Source: Saccharomonospora viridis DSM 43017 (lineage in GTDB: Bacteria; Actinomycetota; Actinomycetes; Mycobacteriales; Pseudonocardiaceae). Taken from it: a stretch of 64,000 bases of DNA. Below, piece after piece: positions 27,617 to 36,546 of this stretch. The translations under genes were made by a program, and so were the position numbers. Numbering within the stretch: the first letter of the stretch is position 1; each line of letters opens with the position of its first letter. The stretch lies in NCBI RefSeq assembly GCF_000023865.1, contig NC_013159.1, forward strand, positions 3,994,001-4,058,000. The letters are read 5' to 3'. The notes under the pieces are model-generated. The model had not been told where the DNA came from. It made no database searches and saw nothing but the letters and a program-made list of their open reading frames with translations.

Positions 27617-29071
27617 ATGGACGAACGCGAGGTCATCGAGCGGGTTCCGAAACAGTTGTTCATCGGAGGTACCTGGCGTGATTCCGACGACGGCGTGTTC
27701 GAGGTGTACGACCCCGGCAACGGTTCCCGGCTGTGCGAGGTCGCCGACGGACGGGGGACCGACGCGGAGGCCGCCGTCGAGGCCGCCGTCGCGGCGCAGG
27801 ACACCTGGGCCGCCACGCCGCCCAGGGAACGCGGGGAGATCCTGCGCCGCGCCTGGCGACTGATGATCGACCGGGCCGACGACCTCGCGTTGCTCATGAC
27901 GTTGGAGATGGGCAAGAGCCTCACCGAGTCCCGCGCCGAGGTCGTCTACGCCGCCGAGTTCTTCCGGTGGTTCTCCGAGGAGGCGGTGCGCATCGACGGC
28001 GTCTACAAACGCGCTCCGGACGGTGGCGGGCGCATGATCGTCACCCGCCAACCCGTCGGTCCCTGTCTGTTGATCACACCGTGGAACTTCCCGCTCGCCA
28101 TGGGCACCCGCAAGATCGGCCCCGCGGTCGCGGCGGGCTGCACGATGATCGTCAAACCGGCGCAGCTCACGCCGCTGTCGATGCTCGCCCTGGCCGACCT
28201 GCTCGTCGAGGCGGGACTGCCCGGCGGTGTGCTGAACGTCGTACCGAGCACCTCGGCCAGCAGCATCACAAGCCCCGTACTCGCCGACCCCCGCGTGCGG
28301 AAACTGTCGTTCACCGGGTCCACAGAGGTCGGTCGCAAGCTCGTGGCACAGTGCGCACCGAATCTCCAGCGCATGTCCATGGAACTCGGCGGGAACGCTG
28401 CTTTCCTCGTCTTCGACGACGCCGACCTCGACACCGCCGTGGCCGGGGCGGTGACCGCGAAGATGCGCAACAACGGCGAATCCTGCGTGGCGGCCAACCG
28501 CTTCCTCGTGCAGTCCTCGATCGCCGAGGAGTTCACCGAACGGCTCACCGAACGGATGGCGGGGTTGCACATGGGGCACGGCACGGAACCGAACGTCACC
28601 GTCGGACCGCTCATCGACGAGACGCAACGGGACAAGGTGTCCGAACTGGTCACGGACGCGGTCGGACGTGGCGCACGGGCGACCACAGGGGGAGGTCCCG
28701 CGGAACGGGACGGGTACTTCTACCACCCCACGGTGCTCGCCGACGTGCCCGTGGACGCCCGCATCCTGGAGGAGGTCTTCGGACCGGTGGCCCCGGTGAC
28801 GACGTTCGACACCGAGGAGGAGGCACTCCGCAAAGCCAACGACACCGAGCACGGGCTGGTGGGTTACGTGTTCACCCGCGACCTGGATCGCGCGGTGCGG
28901 GTGGGGGAAGGGCTGGCCACCGGCATGGTCGGTCTCAACACCGGACTGGTGTCCAACGCGGCGGCCCCGTTCGGCGGGGTGAAGGCGTCCGGCTTCGGTC
29001 GCGAGGGCGGCGACGAGGGCATCGAGGAATACCTCGACACGAAGTACCTGGCCTTGGCCCTGAGCTCATGA
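27617..29071 (+). CDS. gabD: NAD(P)-dependent succinate-semialdehyde dehydrogenase-type aldehyde dehydrogenase
   Basis: A 484-residue aldehyde dehydrogenase. The cofactor region has ITPWNFPLAM near residue 152, the general base lies in MELGGNAA near 256, and the catalytic Cys in NNGESCVAANR near 294. The length, the GESC catalytic context and the C-terminal GREGGDEGIEEYLDTKY signature are typical of GabD, which oxidises succinate semialdehyde to succinate in GABA breakdown. No GABA aminotransferase gene is nearby, so the substrate is inferred from sequence type only. Confidence 0.88.
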   Translation: MDEREVIERVPKQLFIGGTWRDSDDGVFEVYDPGNGSRLCEVADGRGTDAEAAVEAAVAAQDTWAATPPRERGEILRRAWRLMIDRADDLALLMTLEMGKSLTESRAEVVYAAEFFRWFSEEAVRIDGVYKRAPDGGGRMIVTRQPVGPCLLITPWNFPLAMGTRKIGPAVAAGCTMIVKPAQLTPLSMLALADLLVEAGLPGGVLNVVPSTSASSITSPVLADPRVRKLSFTGSTEVGRKLVAQCAPNLQRMSMELGGNAAFLVFDDADLDTAVAGAVTAKMRNNGESCVAANRFLVQSSIAEEFTERLTERMAGLHMGHGTEPNVTVGPLIDETQRDKVSELVTDAVGRGARATTGGGPAERDGYFYHPTVLADVPVDARILEEVFGPVAPVTTFDTEEEALRKANDTEHGLVGYVFTRDLDRAVRVGEGLATGMVGLNTGLVSNAAAPFGGVKASGFGREGGDEGIEEYLDTKYLALALSS

Positions 29072-29089
29072 CCGAGGCTCGTGGCCGCC

Positions 29090-29830
29090 TCAACGCGTGT
29101 ACCGGCGCACCTCCTGATCCGCCGCTTCCAACGCGGCCCTGGCCGCCTCGGTGCGGCGACGCGCCTTGGCCTCCTCCCGCTCGGCGATACGAAGTTCCCT
29201 ACGCGCGTCGTCTCGGGCCTGCCGGGCCCGTGCCTCCGCGTCGCGGCGGGCCCGCTGTCGTTCCTGTCGTTCCTGCTGCTCGGAGAGTCGAGGCGTGGTC
29301 GGTGCACGCTTCGGTTCGGTCCCGGACCCGCCCGTGAGTAAGGCGGACTCGAACACGTCCCGTGGGGACAGTGCGGTGGTCAGTCGGCCTTCGAGCACGG
29401 CGTGGGCGGATTCCCCGTCGTTCACCGCCGCCTCCAACGTCGCCTCGATCTCGCGTCGCACCGGCTCGCCGACCCTTCCTTGGGACAGCGCCTGCGCCCG
29501 GTCGAGCAGGGCGTGGACCCGCTCGTTGCGTTCGTGGGTCAGTTCCCGGAGCCGTCCCCCGGCGAGGTCGCGATGGGCCCGGCGCAGCCGTTGTCCGAGC
29601 TTGACCAACGAGGCGAGCTCGTCGGTGTGTTTTCGGGCCAACCGGTTCACCAGTGCGGCGGCGGTGGTGGGTTTGCGGAGCCGGTGGATGCGCTCGGCGA
29701 GATCTTTCTCACCCTCACGCCGGGCTTGGGCCTCGTATCGCTTCCGAAGTGACACGAATTCGCCGGGCTCCACGCCGTAGAGTTCGTCGACCACGGCGTC
29801 GAAATACTTGGTCGCAGGCTTCTCGGACAT
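29090..29830 (-). CDS. Coiled-coil protein of unknown function
   Basis: A 246-residue highly charged protein. The first 150 residues are helical with a conserved-looking start (YFDAVVDELYGVEPGEF). The last 90 residues are an Arg/Glu/Ala-rich coiled coil. No catalytic motif, signal or membrane segment is visible. I chose the ATG at 29830 because the open frame to 29866 adds residues that do not resemble the rest. Similar proteins occur widely in actinobacteria without a known role. Confidence 0.8.
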   Translation of the reverse strand: MSEKPATKYFDAVVDELYGVEPGEFVSLRKRYEAQARREGEKDLAERIHRLRKPTTAAALVNRLARKHTDELASLVKLGQRLRRAHRDLAGGRLRELTHERNERVHALLDRAQALSQGRVGEPVRREIEATLEAAVNDGESAHAVLEGRLTTALSPRDVFESALLTGGSGTEPKRAPTTPRLSEQQERQERQRARRDAEARARQARDDARRELRIAEREEAKARRRTEAARAALEAADQEVRRYTR

Positions 29831-29906
29831 GGTCACAGGTTTCCCCAGGGCGGGCGAAGGGACCATGTCCTGTCATGGTTACGGTGTCGGGGAGGGAGGA
29901 GAAATC

Positions 29907-30209
29907 TTGGCTATCGACGAGATCGAGTTCTATTGGCGTCCGGGTTGCCCGTTCTGCGCGATCCTGCGTGGCCGGCTGCGGGAAAGCGGCCTGCCGGTGC
30001 GGGAGATCAACATTTGGGAGGACTCCGAGGCCGCCGCGCGCGTGCGTTCGGTGACCGGTGGCGACGAGACCGTTCCCACGGTGTTCGTCGGACAGCGGGC
30101 GTTGGTCAATCCGAACATGGACGAACTCGCCGAGGTGGTGCGGCGGGAAGCTCCGCACCTGTTCGATCTCGCCCAGCCCGCCGTCCAGGGGTACGGCTCG
30201 CGGCACTGA
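29907..30209 (+). CDS. Glutaredoxin/mycoredoxin-like thiol oxidoreductase
   Basis: A 100-residue thioredoxin-fold protein. The active-site motif CPFC is at residues 13-16 (YWRPGCPFC) and the cis-Pro segment TVPTVFVG is near 54. The length fits actinobacterial mycoredoxins, though those usually have CGYC. It probably reduces mixed disulfides with mycothiol or a similar thiol in the cytosol. I chose the TTG at 29907, which lies 6 bases after GGAGGGAGGA. A longer ATG start at 29808 would overlap the neighbouring gene on the other strand. Confidence 0.88.
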   Translation: MAIDEIEFYWRPGCPFCAILRGRLRESGLPVREINIWEDSEAAARVRSVTGGDETVPTVFVGQRALVNPNMDELAEVVRREAPHLFDLAQPAVQGYGSRH

Positions 30210-30282
30210 ACTTTCGAGCCGACACCGCTTCAGCCTGAGCCCGTTCCGGTTCCCGCCACACCGGTTCGTCGGTCGGTGCCGG

Positions 30283-30744
30283 TCATTCGTCGGTGCCGGG
30301 GACGATCCGGAACACGGGGTGTCTCGTCGCGGCCCGACGGAGGACGTCGTCGGGTGAGTCGGCGGTGACGTCCCCGAAGAACGCACCGACCTCCCAACCC
30401 CATCGGCGCAGGTACGAACGGAGCACGGCCACTCGAACGGCATCGTCCGTCACCTCGACGCCCTCGAACGGCTCGACCCGACGCCCCACGGTGAGACGGC
30501 CGCGGCCGACCGCTCGGAGGTTACGTACCCATTGCGTGTTGCCACGCGCCGAGACGAGGTATCGCTCGCCGTCGAGTGTCAGCACGTTGACGGGCGTGGA
30601 CCTCCATTCTCCGGACTTACGTCCTCTCACGGAGAGCACTCGGCTTCCCCACAGGCTCACCCCGATTCGGGTGAGGGCCTGCACGACGTGGTTGAGCAAC
30701 CTCGTCGGACGCCCGGGGGCGAGGTACCACGTGGAAGCGGCCAT
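30283..30744 (-). CDS. Ddn-like F420-dependent nitroreductase-family protein
   Basis: A 153-residue split-barrel protein of the deazaflavin-dependent nitroreductase family (DUF385). The motif LSVRGRKSGEWRSTPVN near residues 37-53 and the segment YLVSARGNTQWVRNLRA near 62-78 are characteristic of Ddn-type proteins that bind F420. It probably reduces quinones or other electrophiles at the membrane. It is divergent from a TetR-type regulator and palindromes fill the shared gap, so it is a likely target. Confidence 0.88.
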   Translation of the reverse strand: MAASTWYLAPGRPTRLLNHVVQALTRIGVSLWGSRVLSVRGRKSGEWRSTPVNVLTLDGERYLVSARGNTQWVRNLRAVGRGRLTVGRRVEPFEGVEVTDDAVRVAVLRSYLRRWGWEVGAFFGDVTADSPDDVLRRAATRHPVFRIVPGTDE

Positions 30745-30791
30745 GAGGTCCGTCCTTTCCGTAGCGAGGACTCATCGGAAGGGCCCAAAGA

Positions 30792-30877
30792 AGAGCGCTG
30801 CTCTCCTTTGAGAGCAGTGAACACCACTCACCGTCGAATGACCAGAGCAGTGCTCTCGTTTCGGATCAGCGCTCTCG
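30792..30877. promoter_or_regulatory. Repeated palindromic operator between the Ddn-like and TetR genes
   Basis: Two near-identical palindromes, AGAGCGCTGCTCT (30792-30804) and AGAGCAGTGCTCT (30844-30856), lie 52 bases apart. Further half-sites are GAGAGCAGTG (30810-30819) and AGCGCTCTCG (30868-30877). They lie in the 163-base divergent gap and probably bind the TetR regulator encoded at 30908. Confidence 0.78.
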
Positions 30878-30907
30878 TCTGAGCGTGGCCGTGACAGACT
30901 GGACGCC

Positions 30908-31786
30908 ATGCCCACGAAACCCCCGGGGCCTCAGGAACCGACGCCTTCGCAGCCGGTGCATCGCACGACCAGGGAACGCGCTCGCGCGGAGATCACACTC
31001 GCGATCAAGGACGAAGCCCGCCGACAACTGGGACGCGTCGGTGCGCAAGCACTGTCCTTGCGCGCGGTCGCCCGGGAGCTGGGCATGGTGTCGTCCGCGT
31101 TGTACCGCTACTTCCCCAACCGGGACGCCCTGTTGACCGCGCTCATCGTGGACGCCTACAACGGACTGGGCGAAGCGACCGAAAACGCCCGTGATCCCGC
31201 GAGGCGGCCACGCGACCAGTGGATCACCGTCTGCCACGCCGTCCGCGACTGGGCGCGGCACCATCCCCACGAGTACATGTTGCTCTACGGCACCCCGGTC
31301 CCCGGCTACCGCGCCCCGCAGGACACGATCCCGCCCGCGAGCCGCGTGCCTCGTGTCCTCGCCACCGTGCTCGCCGACGGCGCGCGGCGCGGCGAACTGG
31401 TGCGACACCCCGACGACCCCGAACCGGTCGATTCGCTGCGCACCCAACTCGCCACCGTGGCGGCGACGCTCGGCGACGGTGTACCCGCCGCCACCCTGGC
31501 GAGAGGGCTCGCCGCATGGACCCAACTGTTCGGCATGATCGGCTTCGAACTGACGGGACAGTTCGCGAGAACCCTCGATCCGGTCGACGCGTTCTTCCAC
31601 CACACGATCGAACGAGCGGCTGATTTCGTCGGCCTCGTGGCCACCCGCACGAATGGCGACCACCCCGTACCGGCGGGACCATGGAACGGCGAGGACGGCG
31701 AAGGCACGGACGATCCGCCGTCGAAGGAGCCGAAGGAGCAGACATGGCCACACGCGATGCGACCACTCACTGGACCGGTGGACTGA
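30908..31786 (+). CDS. TetR/AcrR-type regulator with WHG-type C-terminal domain
   Basis: A 292-residue repressor. The TetR HTH is at residues about 25-75 (ALSLRAVARELGMVSSALYRYFPNRDALLTAL). The ligand domain from about 95 to 235 has the WARHHPHEYMLLYG region seen in the WHG-type C-terminal family. The C-terminal 45 residues are an acidic and Pro-rich tail that overlaps the OsmC gene by 43 bases. The ligand is unknown. Palindromes just upstream suggest self-regulation and control of the divergent Ddn-like gene, and probably of osmC by read-through. Confidence 0.88.
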   Translation: MPTKPPGPQEPTPSQPVHRTTRERARAEITLAIKDEARRQLGRVGAQALSLRAVARELGMVSSALYRYFPNRDALLTALIVDAYNGLGEATENARDPARRPRDQWITVCHAVRDWARHHPHEYMLLYGTPVPGYRAPQDTIPPASRVPRVLATVLADGARRGELVRHPDDPEPVDSLRTQLATVAATLGDGVPAATLARGLAAWTQLFGMIGFELTGQFARTLDPVDAFFHHTIERAADFVGLVATRTNGDHPVPAGPWNGEDGEGTDDPPSKEPKEQTWPHAMRPLTGPVD

Positions 31787-32175
31787 ACTCCGGCACGGGC
31801 ACGTTGACACTCGACTCGTCCAACTCGGCACGGTTCACGGTCTCCTTCCCCCGTCGAATCGGCGAGCCCGAAGGGACCACCAGTCCCGAGGAGCTGATCG
31901 CCGCGGCCCAGGCGTCCTGCCTGGCGATGAATCTCGCGGGCACTTTGGAGAAGGAGGGACTGACCGCCAACTCCATCGACGCGAACGCCTCGGTGACCGT
32001 CGAGCCCAGCAACGGTGGACTGAGCATCAACAACGTCGACGTCACCCTGCGCGCCTCGGTGGACGGCATCGACGAGGAGCGGTTCAGCACGATCGCCCAG
32101 AAGGCCAAGGACACGTGCCCGGTGAGTCGTGCGCTCGCCGGCACCACGATCACCCTCCACGCGTCCTTGGCCTGA
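31744..32175 (+). CDS. osmC: OsmC/Ohr-family peroxiredoxin
   Basis: A 143-residue thiol peroxidase that reduces organic hydroperoxides. The first catalytic Cys lies in AAQASCLAMNLA near residue 60 and the second in DTCPVSRAL near residue 125, the spacing of the OsmC family. The ATG at 31744 follows AAGGAG by 6 bases and lies inside the end of the TetR gene, so the two are translationally linked. Confidence 0.92.
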   Translation: MATRDATTHWTGGLNSGTGTLTLDSSNSARFTVSFPRRIGEPEGTTSPEELIAAAQASCLAMNLAGTLEKEGLTANSIDANASVTVEPSNGGLSINNVDVTLRASVDGIDEERFSTIAQKAKDTCPVSRALAGTTITLHASLA

Positions 32176-32205
32176 CCTGCGGTTCACCGGCGAAGCACGG
32201 CCCGA

Positions 32206-33435
32206 TCACTCGGGCGGGGCGAGGACGACGGCCGAGTTGTGGCCGCCCATGCCCAACGACGACTTCAGGGTGAGTCGGTCGTCGATGTCCACCACGCCGT
32301 TACGCAACTTCGGGTGGGCCCGGGCCACCCGGGGCGGTGCGGGGACGTAACCGTACTCGTAACCCAATGCGGTGACCGCCAACTCAACGGCCGCCGCCGC
32401 GCCCTGACAGTGCCCCACCAGTGGTTTGACCGAGTACATCCCCGTATCGGCTCCGAACAGTTCGTCGGCGAGGGTCGATTCCGCCGCGTCACACTGTCGG
32501 GTGCCGGGTCCGTGCGTGTTGAGGTATCCGATGTCACCCGCCGACACACCCGCGTCGTCGAGCGCCTCCGTGAGGCACCGCCGCACCTGCGACAGTTCGG
32601 GATCGATCGACGTCACGTGGTAGGCGTCGTGGGTCATGGCACCACCCAACACCGTGGCGTACCCGGCATGTGTGTTCCGGGACAGCACGAACGCCACGGA
32701 CGCCTCACCCATCACGAATCCGCGGCTGCCCTCTTGGAACGGTCGACATCCGTCGAGGGGCTCGGCGTCCACCACCGTGACCCCCAGGCGCACGAAATGG
32801 CGGACGTTCTCCGGGGTGAGTGACAGGTCGGTGGCCACGAACACCACGTCGTCGACGATCCCCGCGTCCAACCACAGTTTGGCGGTGAGCAGGCCCGCGT
32901 TGCCCGAAGCGCACATGGCGGAGACGTTCATGGCAGGCCCGTGGAAGCCGTACTCCTGCATCAAAGTGGACACCGGCGTCGAGGGCATCAACGCCAGGTA
33001 CTCCCTGGCTTTGAGATCGCCGCGTTCTGCGAGGTAGAAGTCCTTCCACAGGTCGACCTCGCCGAGCACGACGGCATGGAGCAGACCCACGCGACGCCCG
33101 CGGCACCAGCCGCGCCGCAGCGCATCCTCAATGGCCTCTCGGGCCGCCGCTCGCATGGCACGGGCGAATCGTCCTCTACCGTCCGCGGAATCGCCTCCGT
33201 GCGGCACCCGAGCGACCCAACCGCAGTTCTCTCCCGAGACTGTACTGTTGTCGCTACTGTTGTCGCTTTTGCCACTTTCGACATCGGCGTCGTCGAAGTG
33301 GTCAAAACCGTAACCACGGGTGAGTGTCGCCGCCGGTTTCGCCGACCGCAAACCCTCCCACAGCGCTCTCCGACCCCAACCGTAGCCGGTGACCGCTCCG
33401 ACTCCACAGATTTCGATTCCGCCTCGTGGGCTCAC
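32206..33435 (-). CDS. Orphan beta-ketoacyl synthase
   Basis: A 409-residue stand-alone ketosynthase of the KAS II/FabF fold. The catalytic triad is readable: the Cys in NVSAMCASGNAG near residue 175, the first His in NTHGPGT near 310 and the second in KPLVGHCQGAA near 345. A Ser/Asn/Asp-rich insert lies at residues about 52-68. No acyl carrier protein, malonyltransferase or reductase genes are next to it, so it is not part of a fatty-acid or polyketide cluster here. Its substrate is unknown; it could make a special lipid with distant partners. Confidence 0.85.
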   Translation of the reverse strand: MSPRGGIEICGVGAVTGYGWGRRALWEGLRSAKPAATLTRGYGFDHFDDADVESGKSDNSSDNSTVSGENCGWVARVPHGGDSADGRGRFARAMRAAAREAIEDALRRGWCRGRRVGLLHAVVLGEVDLWKDFYLAERGDLKAREYLALMPSTPVSTLMQEYGFHGPAMNVSAMCASGNAGLLTAKLWLDAGIVDDVVFVATDLSLTPENVRHFVRLGVTVVDAEPLDGCRPFQEGSRGFVMGEASVAFVLSRNTHAGYATVLGGAMTHDAYHVTSIDPELSQVRRCLTEALDDAGVSAGDIGYLNTHGPGTRQCDAAESTLADELFGADTGMYSVKPLVGHCQGAAAAVELAVTALGYEYGYVPAPPRVARAHPKLRNGVVDIDDRLTLKSSLGMGGHNSAVVLAPPE

Positions 33436-33645
33436 GATACCCCCTCACTTTTGTCCGGTTTCCTGACATAGGCGGCTCCGAACCACCAAACGAACCGGTC
33501 CGAAACAACCGCCTACTTGGGTGATGGCCGCAGGAGGGGGCTCAAGATGCACGCGTCGACAACTGCGAGACAATTCCTCCTATTCGCCCAGTGGTGATTT
33601 CATGCTGTAATCAACACCTGGAAACGCGCGGCGGATGGACTAAGC

Positions 33646-36405
33646 ATGGAGGCACACATCCACGGGGAGTTGTCCACCTGGGCGTCATGCGACCGGGAGG
33701 ACATCACCGACCTTGCGCTCGCCGCCAGCACCGCGAGTGCGTGGTCGGTGGATCTCCTCGACTACGACGTTACGTGGAGCCCCCGGCTGGCCGAGATTCT
33801 CGGAGTGGACACCCAGAACGCGGACGCCGTCCGGCAACGCCTACTGGATTTGCTCGAGCCGTTGACTGTCGCAGCGAGAAATTATCCGGTGTGGCACAAT
33901 TTCGATCTTGAGCAATGTCACACGACACCTGGCGGTGAAACCCGATGGACGCGCTTTCTCGCCCGCGCTCAAGGCAATGCCGCAACGGGAAAGGTCGAAC
34001 GGCTCGTGGGAATCGCCACGGACGTGACTGAACGGTTCAACAACACACGGGAACTGGACGATCTCGCCGATCGCTACCGCCTGCTGGTGGAACTCAGTCC
34101 CGAGGGAATCTGTGTACACCAGGACGGAAAACTGGTGTACATCAATCCGGCCGCGGCCCGATTCGTCAAGGCCGCCAGCCCCACGCAGTTATTGGGCCGA
34201 CCGATCACGGATTTCGTACGCCCCGCCGCGGTGCCGGAACTGCTGCGCCGGATTTCGTCGCTGCGGGAACCCGGTGAGGCCACGGAGCCCACCGAGGTGC
34301 GACTGCGCACACTCGACGGTGGTTCGCTGTGCATCGAGTCGGTGTCGGTGCGCATCACGTGGCGGGGCAAACCCGCCTACCAGGTGATCATGCGGGACAT
34401 CACCGCCCAGAAGGCCGCTCAAGCCGCACTGCGTTACCAGGCGGCGTTGGTCCGCCATGCCAGTGACGCCATCATCGCGACGACGTCGGACGGCATGGTG
34501 ACGAGCTGGAACCCGGCGGCCGAAACCGTCTACGGCCACAGCGAGGACCAGGCACTGGGCAGGCCGGTGAGCGAACTCGTCGGCGTGACACTCGATCCGG
34601 CGACCATCGTGGCCGAGGGTGGGGTCGTCGAGGCGGAACACCGCAAAGCCGACGGTTCCGCGTTGACGGTGCGCGTGTCGGCCTCTCCCATGGACGACGG
34701 CTACGTGCTGATGTGCGCGGACGAAACGGCACGTCGGACGGTCGAGCGCCGCTACCGCACGGTGGTGACGGCACTCGACGAGGGTGTCGTGGTGATCGAC
34801 GAAAACGAACTCGTGGGATCGGCGAATCCGGCGGCGGGTCGCATCCTCGGTCTGCCCGTCGAGGCCATGATCGGCTGCTCGCCGGCCCTGTTCCCGCTGT
34901 ACGACGAGTCCGGCGCTCGGGTCCCGCCCAGCGAATACCCGTCGGCGCTGACGAGGCGCACCGGCCACGCGTCACACGGCCGTGTGCTGCGGGCCCGACG
35001 CCCCGATGGCCAGTGGGTGTGGCTGTCGATGAGCTGCCGACCGTTGGACTCGGACAAGACGCCACCTCACGAGGTCGTGGTCTCGTTCACCGACATCACC
35101 GAACGGCGGGCCATCGGCGAACGACTCGAACACGACGCCACCCACGATCCGCTCACCAACCTGGCGAACCGGACGTTGATCCTCCAACGGCTGGAGGAGA
35201 TGCTGCGGCGTTCTGGGGGACGCCCGGTGTGCGTGCTTTTCATCGACCTGGACAAGTTCAAGGTCATCAACGACTCGCTGGGGCACGGCATCGGCGACGA
35301 GGTGCTGCGTATCGCGGGCGAACGGCTGAAGAACTGTGTACGACAGGGCGACCTGGTCGGCAGGCTCGGAGGTGACGAGTTCGCCATCGTGGCGTCCGAT
35401 ATGGCACACGACAGCCAGATCCAGGCCCTGATCGGCCGCATTCGACGGGCACTGACGGAACCCGTCGTCGTGGAGGGTCGTCGACTGCGGATCGACGCCA
35501 GCATCGGCGTGGTCACGACACACGCGGACGACGAACGCTCGGCCGAGGACCTGTTGCGGGACGCCGACGTGGCCATGTACCAGGCGAAGACCCGGGGCCG
35601 GGGCAGGTACGAGTTCTTCGACGTCGAGTTGCGGGAACGCGTACAACGGCAACTGCGTCTGGAGCAGGACCTGCGGGAGTCCGTACGCGGCGGTCAACTG
35701 TGGGTGGCCTACCAGCCCGTGGTGGATCTGCGCACCCAGCAGCGGGTGGCCGTCGAGGGGCTGCTGCGCTGGGACCATCCCGTGCACGGTCGGATCTCCC
35801 CGGGCGAGTTCATCCCGCTGGCGGAGGAAAGCGACCTGATCAACCTGATCGGCGGGCACATGCTGCGCACCGCGACCCGGGAACTGGCTTCCCGGCGCAG
35901 GCACAGCGGTGTGCGCACTCAACTCGCCGTGAACGTGTCGGCGCGACAACTCGACGACGGTTCGGTGGTGTCCGCCGTGAACGAGGCCCTCCGCGCGACG
36001 GGCCTACCGCCGGGTGAGCTGTGCCTGGAGATCACCGAGAGCGCTTTGATGCAGGAGCCCGAAGCCGCGGCCGATGTGCTCACCGCGCTACGGGACCTCG
36101 GTGTCAGACTGGCGATCGACGACTTCGGTACGGGGTATTCGTCGCTGGCGCAGCTGTGGAAGTTACCGCTGGACACACTGAAGATCGACCGCTCGTTCGT
36201 GGCCGGGCTCGACGGGCCCAACCATCCCGACGCCGAGGCGATCATCAAGGGGATCATCACGATGGCTCATTCGATGGGGCTCACGGTGGTCGCCGAGGGG
36301 ACGGAGAACGAACGCCAGATCGCCATCCTGCGTGAACTCGGCTGCGACCAGGCGCAGGGCTTCCACCTCGGCAAACCGGCCCCCGCGCACGAGGTGTTCG
36401 GCTAG
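33646..36405 (+). CDS. PAS-sensor GGDEF-EAL protein (c-di-GMP turnover)
   Basis: A 919-residue cytosolic sensor. About four PAS-like domains fill residues 15-490, followed by GGDEF (about 490-655) and EAL (about 670-915). The GGDEF site RLGGDEF is intact and preceded five residues earlier by RQGD, a good inhibitory I-site. In the EAL domain the signature reads EGL in place of EAL, but the other catalytic segments (LEITES, DDFGTGYSS, KIDRSF, AEGTEN, QGFHLGKP) are present. Both synthesis and breakdown of c-di-GMP are possible. No membrane segment is seen, and the gene stands alone. Confidence 0.92.
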   Translation: MEAHIHGELSTWASCDREDITDLALAASTASAWSVDLLDYDVTWSPRLAEILGVDTQNADAVRQRLLDLLEPLTVAARNYPVWHNFDLEQCHTTPGGETRWTRFLARAQGNAATGKVERLVGIATDVTERFNNTRELDDLADRYRLLVELSPEGICVHQDGKLVYINPAAARFVKAASPTQLLGRPITDFVRPAAVPELLRRISSLREPGEATEPTEVRLRTLDGGSLCIESVSVRITWRGKPAYQVIMRDITAQKAAQAALRYQAALVRHASDAIIATTSDGMVTSWNPAAETVYGHSEDQALGRPVSELVGVTLDPATIVAEGGVVEAEHRKADGSALTVRVSASPMDDGYVLMCADETARRTVERRYRTVVTALDEGVVVIDENELVGSANPAAGRILGLPVEAMIGCSPALFPLYDESGARVPPSEYPSALTRRTGHASHGRVLRARRPDGQWVWLSMSCRPLDSDKTPPHEVVVSFTDITERRAIGERLEHDATHDPLTNLANRTLILQRLEEMLRRSGGRPVCVLFIDLDKFKVINDSLGHGIGDEVLRIAGERLKNCVRQGDLVGRLGGDEFAIVASDMAHDSQIQALIGRIRRALTEPVVVEGRRLRIDASIGVVTTHADDERSAEDLLRDADVAMYQAKTRGRGRYEFFDVELRERVQRQLRLEQDLRESVRGGQLWVAYQPVVDLRTQQRVAVEGLLRWDHPVHGRISPGEFIPLAEESDLINLIGGHMLRTATRELASRRRHSGVRTQLAVNVSARQLDDGSVVSAVNEALRATGLPPGELCLEITESALMQEPEAAADVLTALRDLGVRLAIDDFGTGYSSLAQLWKLPLDTLKIDRSFVAGLDGPNHPDAEAIIKGIITMAHSMGLTVVAEGTENERQIAILRELGCDQAQGFHLGKPAPAHEVFG

Positions 36406-36472
36406 CGGCGGAGGATTCCCCTGACTGGGGTGGTCCCAGCGGGATCACCCCGGTCGGACATCTTCTCGGCAG

Positions 36473-36517
36473 TGGCTTTCCGGACCCTGGCTTTCCGGAC
36501 CCTGGCTTTCCGGACCC
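36473..36517. repeat. Three tandem copies of a 15-bp unit
   Basis: The unit TGGCTTTCCGGACCC is repeated three times without change at 36473-36487, 36488-36502 and 36503-36517. It lies between the GGDEF-EAL gene and the convergent lutC gene, just after both stops. A 15-base unit would keep any reading frame, but no convincing gene crosses it. Confidence 0.9.
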
Positions 36518-36546
36518 TTCACCGCACGGCCCGAGACGGCGGGCCG

